From Variovorax sp. J22G73 (GTDB lineage: Bacteria; Pseudomonadota; Gammaproteobacteria; Burkholderiales; Burkholderiaceae_C), in NCBI RefSeq assembly GCF_030317035.1, contig NZ_JASZYK010000010.1:1-64000 (forward strand): DNA of 64,000 nucleotides. The letters run 5' to 3'. Shown piece by piece: positions 22,600-32,000 of the stretch. The position numbers and the translations under genes are program-made. The notes below the pieces were generated by a model. It was given only the letters and a program-made list of their open reading frames with translations. It searched no databases and was not told the DNA's origin. How positions within the stretch are numbered: the stretch's first letter is position 1; the number at the start of each line of letters is the position of its first letter.

Positions 22600-24915
22600 C
22601 TAGTCGCTCGGGGCCGCGCGTGCCAGCAGGCGGATGTGCTCAAAGTCCAGCAACTGCAGCGCATGGCGCACCGCCTCGACCAGCGCCGCATGGCGCGTGT
22701 CGACGGCCAGCCGGTCGGCCCATTCGTGCAGGTCGCTCCAGCGGCCGTCGCGCGCGAGCATTTCGAGCTCGTCGCGCGCCGCCGCCGGCAGCGGTGCCAT
22801 CGCCGGCGTGGGCGGGTGCCGCCGCCGGCTCGTCAATGCGGGCAATCCAGGCGCAACGCGCGCGGGCTGCGGCCTGGTGGCGAGCACGGGCAGCAGCTCT
22901 TTGGGCGCGTCCTTCACGATCACCGAGAAGCGCACGCGCGTGCCCAGGCCGCTGTGGCTCTCCAGCAGCAGCCGTCCGCCCATGTACTGCACGATGCGCC
23001 GCGCAATCGCCAGCCCGAGCCCGTTGCCGTCCGCGCTGGCCGCGCCCTGCGCAAAGGCCTGGGCGATGCGCGCCTGGTCTTCCTTGCCGATGCCCACGCC
23101 GCTGTCCCACACCTCGAACTTGAGCCGCCACGAATCCGCGCGCGGCTTGGCCTCCACGCGCAGGCCGATGCGGCCGTCGCGCGTGAACTTCGCCGCGTTC
23201 GACAGCAGGTTGAGCAGCAGCTGCTGGAAGCGCTTGCTGTCCAGGTACACCGCGACCGGCAGCGCGCCGGTCACGCCCAGCTCGAAGCCGTTGTGCTGGC
23301 GCTGCGCGAGCGTGTCGGCGTACTGCGCGATGTCGTCGATCAGCGCGCGCAGGCGCACCGGCCGGGGCTCGAAGGAGAAGGGCAGCAGCTCGCCCTTGGC
23401 GTAGTCGAGCAGGTCGTCGATGAGCGCGAGCTGGTAGGTGGCGCTGCGCTCGATGGACTGCAGCCGCTCGGCCGGCGGCAGGCTCTGGTCCTGCAGCAGC
23501 CGCACGTTGCCGATGATGGTGGCCAGCGGCGCGCGCAGGTCGTGGCTGATGTAGGCCATGAGCCGTGTCTGCTCGCGCGCCTGGTGCTCGGCCTGCTCCA
23601 GCGCGGCGTTCAGCGCCTGCGTCTTGCGCGCGACCTCTTCGCGCAGGCGAAGCTGTTCGTCGGCCTGCCAGTGCACCAGCGTGCGCTGCGCCGCGAGCCG
23701 CTGTCGCGAGAGATGCTGCGTCCACGCGGCCAGCGCCACCAGCCCGACCAGCATGCCCGGGAAGCCGAGCGCATACGCGTCGAAGCCGGGAATCATGTGC
23801 GCGGGCAGCACGAGCTCGGTGAGCCGCAGGCCCATGCCCACGGTGACGGTGGCCATCACCACGAACGCCAGCTGGCCGCCCGGGCCCGCGCGCCGCATGT
23901 AGACGAAGGTGCTGGCCGTGAGCGCGACCACCGCCAGCGGCCCGCTCAGCGTGCCGAGCTTGGCGGCCGGCCCGTAGGGGCCCCAGGCCATGCCCGCGAC
24001 CACCACGCACTGCAGCGCGGCAAGCGCCAGCAGCACCGGCAGGCCGGGCGCCCGCACCGGGCCGCGGCGCGACACCGCGTACAGGTGGAACATCAGGTTG
24101 AGCACGCAGCAGCCCGCGGTCACGCCGGCGGCGCGGTAGCTCCACTCGTAGTTGTCGGGCCACAGCGTCAGCCGCGCATGGCCGCGGTAGACGCTTTCGT
24201 ACAGCGCCACCATCGCAAAGCCCAGGCTCTGCAGTGCCATCGGCAGGCTGCGCGAAATGAACCACAGCGCCAGCGAATACACCGACAGCACCAGCAGCCC
24301 GCCGATGAGCAGGCCGTCGAGCAGCGCGTGGCTGCTCTCGGCCTCGCGCCAGCTGTCGGCGGTGTGCAGCTCGGGCGCCAGCTTGACGCTGCTGCGCGTG
24401 TGCACCCGCACCAGCACGCGCACCTGCTCGCCGGGCCGCAGGTCGAGCGACAGCGTGGGCACGCGGTCGCGCTCGCCGTGCAGCGGCACCGACACGCCGG
24501 CCTCTTCATGCGACCACACGGCGCGGCCCGCCACGGCGCGCAGCACATGAAATTCCACGTGCTGCAGCCACGTCGCGTTGAGCACCAGCCGCAGCGACCG
24601 GGGCATGCTGCCGTCGTTCGACAGCGTGAGCCGCAGCCAGAAGGCCGACTTCGAAAAGCCTTGCCGCATGCGCGCGGGGCTGCCGGGCTGGAAGCCATCG
24701 GCGGTGCCGATGCCGATGCTGTTCCCCAGCGCATCGACCTCGTCCAGCGACAGTTGCGCGCCGGTGTCCTCGAACACGTCGAACGCGCTGTCGAGCGCGA
24801 TGGGCCACTGCGCGCTGTCGTCCAGGTGCAGCATGCCGGCCTGCGCCGACAGCGCGCCGGCCAGCCAGAAGACGACGCACAGCAGCAGGGCGCCGAACCC
24901 GCGCGGGGCGGTCAC
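22600..24915 (-). CDS. 7TMR-DISM sensor histidine kinase
   Basis: The 771-residue product has a signal peptide (LLLCVVFWLAGALSAQA), a periplasmic 7TMR-DISMED2-like beta domain (about 30-180), seven membrane helices (about 190-400), a coiled coil, and a HisKA domain with MAYISHDLRAPLATIIGNVR (phosphorylated H458). A HATPase domain follows (NLLSNAAKFTRDGRIGL, GNGLGLAIARRIVQYMGG). After it comes a Pro-rich linker and a short helical domain, with no receiver. The periplasmic domain type often binds carbohydrates or other small ligands. The GTG start at 24915 lies 43 bases after the stop of the response regulator gene, so the two form an operon. Confidence 0.9.
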   Translation of the reverse strand: MTAPRGFGALLLCVVFWLAGALSAQAGMLHLDDSAQWPIALDSAFDVFEDTGAQLSLDEVDALGNSIGIGTADGFQPGSPARMRQGFSKSAFWLRLTLSNDGSMPRSLRLVLNATWLQHVEFHVLRAVAGRAVWSHEEAGVSVPLHGERDRVPTLSLDLRPGEQVRVLVRVHTRSSVKLAPELHTADSWREAESSHALLDGLLIGGLLVLSVYSLALWFISRSLPMALQSLGFAMVALYESVYRGHARLTLWPDNYEWSYRAAGVTAGCCVLNLMFHLYAVSRRGPVRAPGLPVLLALAALQCVVVAGMAWGPYGPAAKLGTLSGPLAVVALTASTFVYMRRAGPGGQLAFVVMATVTVGMGLRLTELVLPAHMIPGFDAYALGFPGMLVGLVALAAWTQHLSRQRLAAQRTLVHWQADEQLRLREEVARKTQALNAALEQAEHQAREQTRLMAYISHDLRAPLATIIGNVRLLQDQSLPPAERLQSIERSATYQLALIDDLLDYAKGELLPFSFEPRPVRLRALIDDIAQYADTLAQRQHNGFELGVTGALPVAVYLDSKRFQQLLLNLLSNAAKFTRDGRIGLRVEAKPRADSWRLKFEVWDSGVGIGKEDQARIAQAFAQGAASADGNGLGLAIARRIVQYMGGRLLLESHSGLGTRVRFSVIVKDAPKELLPVLATRPQPARVAPGLPALTSRRRHPPTPAMAPLPAAARDELEMLARDGRWSDLHEWADRLAVDTRHAALVEAVRHALQLLDFEHIRLLARAAPSD

Positions 24916-24958
24916 CGCCGGCGCATGCCAGCGGTCACGTCGATGGCAAGGTCAGTGG

Positions 24959-25786
24959 TCATGCCGGCCGCGCGAACTGTGCCGCGGTGCACGACAGGGG
25001 CGCCTGGCGAAACGCCGTCGGCGTGCAACCGAAGCGCTCGCGAAACGCCGTCGAGAAATTGGCCGCACCCGAAAAACCCACTGCCAGAGCCACTTCCTCG
25101 ACGCTGAGCGCCGAAGTGCCCAGCAAACGCTGCGCTTCGGCCAGCCGCGCATCGCGCACGAACTCGAACACCGTGCGCCCGGTCTGTTCGCGGAACGCGC
25201 GCGACAGCCGCTTTTCGTGCGTGCCCACGCGCGCCGCCAGTTCGGGCAGCGCGGGCACCTGCGCCAGGTCGGCGCGCACCAGCCGCTCCACCGCCTGCGC
25301 GATCACGCGGTCGGTGCGCTCGCCGCGGGCCGCGTTCTCCAGCGCGCTCTCGGCCTCGGCCATGCAGGCGCGCGCCTGCTGCTGGCTGCCCGAGAGCGCC
25401 AGGTGCACCGCCACGCGCGCCAGCACTTCCGCCGGCTCGAAGGGCTTCAGGATGTAGTCGACCGCCCCCTCGCGCAGCCCGGTGAGCCGCTCTTCCACCG
25501 TGCTCGACGAGGTCACGAAGATCACCGGAATGCGCGCCGTCGCGGGGTCGGCCTTCAGCAACCGGCAGGTGGTGAAGCCGTCGTTGCCTCCCATGCGAAC
25601 GTCCAGCAGCACCAGGTCGGGCTGCAGCGCCGTCACGCGGCGGTAGCCCTGCATGGCGTCGAAGGCCAGGCTGATGCGGTGCCCCGCCTCGCGCAGCACG
25701 CCCAGCAGCAGCTGCAGCTCTTCGATGTTGTCGTCGATGAGAAGGATGTGTGCGCGCCGGGGCGGCGTGGTCGACCAGTAGGACAT
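24959..25786 (-). CDS. Response regulator, REC plus AraC-type HTH
   Basis: The 275-residue protein has a receiver domain (about 12-130) with the acidic pair at D18/D19, phosphoacceptor D62 in LVLLDVRMGGNDG, and the switch residues VTSSS and LKPF. A C-terminal AraC domain follows (about 170-265) with two helix-turn-helix motifs: LPELAARVGTHEKRLSRAF and SVEEVALAVGFSGAANFSTA. It is co-transcribed with the 7TMR-DISM kinase and divergent from the giant DUF11 exoprotein gene. The likely target is therefore the shared upstream region, but this is inference. Confidence 0.9.
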   Translation of the reverse strand: MSYWSTTPPRRAHILLIDDNIEELQLLLGVLREAGHRISLAFDAMQGYRRVTALQPDLVLLDVRMGGNDGFTTCRLLKADPATARIPVIFVTSSSTVEERLTGLREGAVDYILKPFEPAEVLARVAVHLALSGSQQQARACMAEAESALENAARGERTDRVIAQAVERLVRADLAQVPALPELAARVGTHEKRLSRAFREQTGRTVFEFVRDARLAEAQRLLGTSALSVEEVALAVGFSGAANFSTAFRERFGCTPTAFRQAPLSCTAAQFARPA

Positions 25787-26010
25787 GCCGTGGAGGGTAG
25801 GCGCGCAGTGCCGAAAAGCAGCGTGATTAATTTCACATTACGTTGCATTTGTAAACAAAAGTCATCTCAAGCAAACCTTTTGTCCGGAATCGCAAAGGTG
25901 CGCCAGCCGTGCCGGCCCAAGACTCCCGCTCTTTCCGGAGCACCCCGCCACACCCTGTGGCGACACAGACAAACGGTGCCCGGTCCATCAGAGCCATCAC
26001 GAGGGACGGG
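25787..26010 (+). promoter_or_regulatory. Divergent regulatory region between the regulator and the exoprotein gene
   Basis: The gap has an AT-rich core (about 25820-25885: GATTAATTTCACATTACG and TTTGTAAACAAAAGTCATC) that contrasts with the GC-rich surroundings. It is the natural place for both divergent promoters and for AraC-type sites. No single promoter or operator can be assigned with confidence. GAGGGACGGG (26001-26010) is the ribosome-binding site of the exoprotein gene. Confidence 0.4.
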
Positions 26011-29000
26011 ATGTCCAGCACCCCAACGAATCTGTCGGCCGCCGCCCTGGCGTGCCGCGACGTGTCTACCCATGCGGCGCCCGCACCGGTTCGCCGCCGG
26101 CCCCGCCTGCTTGCCAGCCTGGCGGGCCTGGCCGCCGGCCTGCTGCTGGCGGCCACCGCCCACGCGGTGCCGCAGGTTTCCAGCCTGGTGCACGCGCCCG
26201 ACATCCTTCCCGCCGGCGGCACCGTCACCAGCACCGTGACCATCGCCGAGACCGACAGCCTGCCGATCACGGCGCCCGGCGCCTCGTTCACGTACACCAT
26301 TCCCGCGAACTCGGTCTACATGGGCACCGGCGCGGTGCCCGTGGGCAGCTGCACGGCCGACGTGGCCGTGGGCGCGGCCGGCCCCGGCACGCTCACCTGC
26401 ACCGGCATCACGCTGGGCGCGAACCAGCTGCGCAACTTCGAGGTGCTGCTGCGCACGCTCACCCAGGGCACGCTCAGCGTCAAGGCCACGCCCGGCGGCA
26501 GCGGCTCCAGCGAGACCAAGGCCATCACCGTGAACCGCGGCGCCGACATGGCCGTGGCCATCAGCGCGCCCGCCACCGCCCCCAGCGGCGCCACGGTGCC
26601 CATCGTGTTCACCGTCACCAACAACGGCCCCGACGACAGCACCGGCTCCACGCTGACCTACCCGATTCCCACCGGGCTGTCGGTCTCGGGCACGGGCCTG
26701 CCCTCGGGCTGCTCGGTCAGCGGCAGCCTGCTGACCTGCAACGTGCCGGTCACGCCGGCCACCACCGGCAACAACACGCGCACCTTCACCATCAACGGCG
26801 TGGTCACCGCGGGCACGGGCTCCACCATCACGCACCAGACGGCCGTGGCGCCGGCGGGCACGGTGGGCGACGGCGTTTCCACCAACAACACCGCCACCGC
26901 CAACACCGGCGTGACCGCGGGCTACGTGCTGGCGCTGGCCAAGAGCCACGACGGCGGCCAGCTGCTGGTGGGGCAGCGCTTCAACTTCACGCTCAAGCCC
27001 AGCTTCAGCGGCACGGCGCCCACGGGCGTGACGCTGAGCGACACGGTGCCGGCCAACTTCGCCATCCAGGCGCCCGTGAGCGCGCCCGCGGGCTGGAGCT
27101 GCTCGGTTGCCGGGCAAGCGGTGAACTGCACGCGCAGCAACATCGGCAGCGGCGGCGCCAACGTGGCGCTGGGCGACATCGTGATCCCGGTGGTTGCCAC
27201 CAGCGCCGGCGCCGGCGTGGTCAACCAGGCCACCGTGAGCGCCACCGGCCCCATCGCGGCCTCCGCCACCGGCAGCGTGCCGGCCGACGTGGCCGTGTCC
27301 GAGACCGACTTCAAGGCCGACAAGCGCCGCGGCTGGCCGCAGAACAACGTGCCGCTGGGCCAGGCCTTCGACTACCAGGTGGGCTCCACCAACCTCGGCC
27401 CCACGCGCCTGCTGGCGGGCAGCACCCTCAAACTGTTCGACCAGTTGCCCTCGGGCGTGCTGATCAACAGCGTGACGCAGCGCGACGGCTACAGCTGCAC
27501 GCTCACCCAGGGCGGCGCCCCCGTCAACCCGACCCCCGCCGCGCCGGTGGCCGGCCCCGCCGAGCTGAATTGCACGCGCACGCTCACCGCCGACATCGGC
27601 GTGGACACCTCCACCACCGCGCGCAACGGCGGCTACGTGCTGGTGAACGTCACCATCCCGGCGCTGCCGCCCGGCGGCCTGGTGGTCAACCGCATGTGCG
27701 TGAACGTGGCGCTCGCCACGGGCACCGACCCCGACGCCAACACCGGCAACGACTGCGTCGACCTGGGCACCGGCGCGGACGCCAGCGCCACCGCGGCCGA
27801 CGTGAAGGTGCTCAAGCGCGTGGTGGGCATCGGCGACAGCGCCGGCAACCGCCAGGTCGCGGGCCTGCCCGTGACCTGGGAGATCGAAGTGGTCAACACC
27901 GGCCCGTCCGAGGCGCAGAGCGTGCCCGTCACCGACAGCTTCGCGCAGGTCGTGGGCACCAGCACCGTCACGCAGACCCCCAACGGCGGCACCTTCGCGG
28001 GCACCTGCGCGCTGCCCACCACGGGCGGCGGCACGGTCGCGCTCACGGGCTGCGCCCTGTCGGTGCTGCCGGTGTGCCGCGCCAGCACCGACGCGCCCAG
28101 CGCCTTGCCGCTGTGCCCGGTGGTGCGCGTCGTTGCCACGCACTACGGCGACGGCCGCTCGGCCACCGACGACGGCTTTGAAATCAACAACACCGCGCGC
28201 GCCGTCGCGCTCACGCCGGCCGACCCCGACCTGGCCAACAACAACGGCGCCGCCACGGCCTACCTGGTCGCGCGCACCGACGTCACGGTCACCAAGTCGG
28301 CGAGCCCGAACTCGGTGCCCGTGGGGCAGCTTCTCACCTACACGCTCACGGCCCGCAACCAGACCCTGGCGCAGGGCAGCCGCAGCCGCGCCTACGACGT
28401 GCGCGTGAGCGACACGCTGCCGGCCAACCTGATGTTCATCTCGGCCACGCCCTCGATGGGCAGCTGCGCCACGCAACCCTCCACCACCCAGCCCACCGGG
28501 CCGGGCAACGACCAGCTCGTGTGCGCGCTGGGCGCGCTGGACCGCACCGTGCAGCAGACCGTGACGGTGCGCGTGCGCCCGCTCTACGCGCTCAACGGCG
28601 CCGTCGTGACCAACAACGTGCAGGTCAGCACCGTCACGCCCGAGAACGACACGACCAACAACAGCGCCTCGGCGCCCGCGACGATCACGCCGCCGGTGTA
28701 CGACCTGGTGGTCACCAAGCGCGACGACGTCGACCCGGTGAACGTGGGCGACGACGTGGGCTACACCATCACCGTGTCGAACAACAGCGCGTCGACCGCG
28801 GAAGACGTGCGCCTGGTCGACCTGCTGCCGCTGCCCGGTCCGCTCGGCGAGGCACCGCCCTCGCTGGTGTCGGTGACCTCGCCTCCGGGCACCACCTTCT
28901 CGATGGCCAACGGCGCGGCGCTCGGCGCGTCCGGCGGGCAGATCGTGTTCACCATTCCCAAGCTCGGCGGCGCGGGCGCCACGTCCACCGGCGAGCCCAA

Positions 29001-32000
29001 CACGCTGCAGTTCCGCGTGGTGCTCAAGGGCGTTTCGCGCGGCACCTTCCAGAACAACGCCAAGGTTGATTTCTTCGACGCCGCACGCAACGTGTACGAC
29101 ACCGTGCAGGGCAACAACACGGTGGCCGAGAACACCACCTTCCGCTTCAAGGCCGACGTGCAGGTGGTCTCCAAGGCGGCCGTGGCCACCGGCAGCGCCA
29201 CGGCGCTGACCACCGTGTCGTCCACGCAGACCTTCGACTGGCTCGTGCAGCTGCGCAACAACGGCCCCGACAGCGCGGAAACCACCAGCTTCACCGACAC
29301 GCTGCCCGCGCCCTTGGTGCTCGCCGGCACGCCGGTCTTCACGGTCACCGGCGGCACCTTCGTGCCGGCCGCCCCGAGCTGCACCGGCACGGCCGGCGGC
29401 AGCGCCGTGAGCTGCGCGATCACCTCCATGCCCGCCAACGGCACGGCCACCGTGCGCATTCCGGTGCGCTTCAGCGGCGCCGCGCCGGCCAACGGCACCG
29501 ACATCACCAACCGCGCGCACATCGTCACCACCGGCTCGGGCGACACCAACGGCGGCGCCGACCCCGATGCCGGCAACAACTTCAACGAAGGCAAGGTCAC
29601 CGTGCAGAACAGCGCGCTGTCGGGCCGCGTGTACGAAGACCTGAACGGCAACGGCCTGATCGACGGCGGCGAGCCCGGCATCGCGGGCGTCACCATGCAA
29701 CTCTCGGGCACCGACAGCACGGGCAACGCGGTCACGCGCACCACCACCACCGACGCCAACGGCAACTGGGCCTTCACCGTGCCCGCGGGCACCTACAGCG
29801 TGGTCGAGGTCCAGCCGGCGGCCTACCTGCCCGGCATCACCAAGGCCGGCAGCGCCAGCGGCGTGGGCAGCACGCCGGGCACCGTGCCCACGGCGGGCGC
29901 GGGCATCACCAACGGGCCCGTCGGCTCCAACGCCAACCGCATCGACAACATCGTGCTGGGCACCGGCGGCACCTCCGCGGCCAACAACTTCGGCGAAGTG
30001 CGCGCGGCCAGCCTGGCCGGGCGCGTGTACCAGGACGCCGACTACAACGGCGCCGCCAGCGCGGGCGACCCCGGCATCGCGGGCATCACCGTCACGCTCA
30101 GCGGCACCGACATGTTCGGCAACGCCGTCAGCAAGACCACCACCACGGCCGCCGGCACCGGCGCCTACGCCTTCGCCAACCTGGTGCCCGGCAGCTACAC
30201 GCTGACCGAAACGCAGCCCGCGGCCTTTGCCGACGGCAGCGACGCGGCCGGCACCGCCGGCGGCACCGCGGGCAACGACGTGGTGAGCGCCATTGCGCTG
30301 CGCTCCAACGTGAGCGGCACCGGCTACGACTTCGGCGAGCTGCTCACGCGCATTCCGGTGCGCGTGTTCGTGGACGCCAACAACGACGGCGTGCCGCAGG
30401 CCGGCGACACCGGCATCGACAACGTCGTGCTGCGCCTCACGGGCACCGACGCCGCGGGCAACCCGGTGAACATCGCCGCGGTGGCCACGGGCACGCCCGG
30501 CGGCTACGAGTTCCGCAACGTGCCGCCGTCGAACGCGGGCGGCTACACCATCACCGAGACCCAGCCGGCCAACTACGCGCCCGGCAAGGCCAACAACAAC
30601 GGCCAGCCCGGCACGCCGCAGGGCGGCGGCAACGCCATCACCGGCGTGACCGTGGCGGGCACCAACGTGCCGCTGGTGCAGGGCGACTACTACTTCGGCG
30701 AGCTGCTGCCCGGCGGCATCTCGGGGCGCGTGTACTACGACCGCGACGGCAGCGGCGCGCAGGGCGCGCCGGCCACCGAGCCGGGCCTGGCGGGCGTGGC
30801 CATCACGCTCACCGGCACCGACGTGAACGGCCAGCCCGTGTCGCGCACCACCACCACCGACGGCAACGGCGACTACAGCTTTCCCAACCTCGCGCCGGGC
30901 AGCTACACCGTGACCGAGACGCGCCCCGCGGGCTACCAGCCCGGCATCACGCGCGCCGGCAACGTCAGCGGCGCGGGCAGCACGCCCGGCGCCGTGCCCA
31001 CCGCCGGCAGCGGCGTGACCAGCGGGCCCAACGGCTCGACGGCCAACGTCATCCAGAACATCGTGCTCGGCGCGGTGGGCGCGGGCTCGGCCGGCAACAA
31101 CTTCTCGGCCGTGAAGCCGGCCAGCCTTTCGGGCTATGTGTACGCCGACGTGGCGCCGTCCAACGGCACCAAGGACAGCGGGGAGCCCGGCATCGCCGGC
31201 ACCACGGTGCGCGTGAGCGGCACCGACTTTTTGGGCAACGCGGTCGAGCGCACGGTGCAGACCGCCGCAGACGGCCGCTACCTGGTGGACGCGCTCACGC
31301 CCGGCACCTACCAGATCGACGAGACGCAACCCGCCGGCGTGGCCGACGGCCCCGAGTCGCTGGGCACCGTGGGCGGCGCGCCGCGCGGCAGCGCCAACCC
31401 CGGCGGCACCAACGACCGCTTCGGCGGCCTGGCGCTGGTGTCGGAAGACGTGGGCATCGACTACAACTTCGGCGAGCGCGGCGGCCAGATCGCGGGCTGG
31501 GTGTACGTGGACGCCAACAACGACGGCATCCGCCAGCCCACCGAGGCCGGCATCGCCGGCGTGACGCTCACGCTCACCGGCCGCTCGGCCAGCGGCCTGG
31601 TGGTGAACGCCACCGCGGTCACCGACGCCAGCGGGCGCTACGTGTTCACCGGCCTGCTGCCGGCCGACGCCGCGGGCTACACCCTTCGCGAGACGCAGCC
31701 CCCGACCTACGCCGACGGCCTGGACGCCGTGGGCACGCTCGAGGGCACGGCCAGCGGCACGCTGGGCAACGACGTGGTCAGCGCCATCGCCTACCGCGGC
31801 GGCAACGGCGACAACTACAACTTCGGCGAGCGCGGCGCGTCGCTGGCGGGCACCGTCTACAACGACGCCAACCGCAACGGCACGCGCGAGGCGCAAGACC
31901 TGCCGATCGCGGGCGTGACCCTCACGCTCACCGGCACCGACGCCGCGGGCCAGCCGGTGACGCGCACCGCCGTCACCGACGCCAATGGCCGCTACGAGCT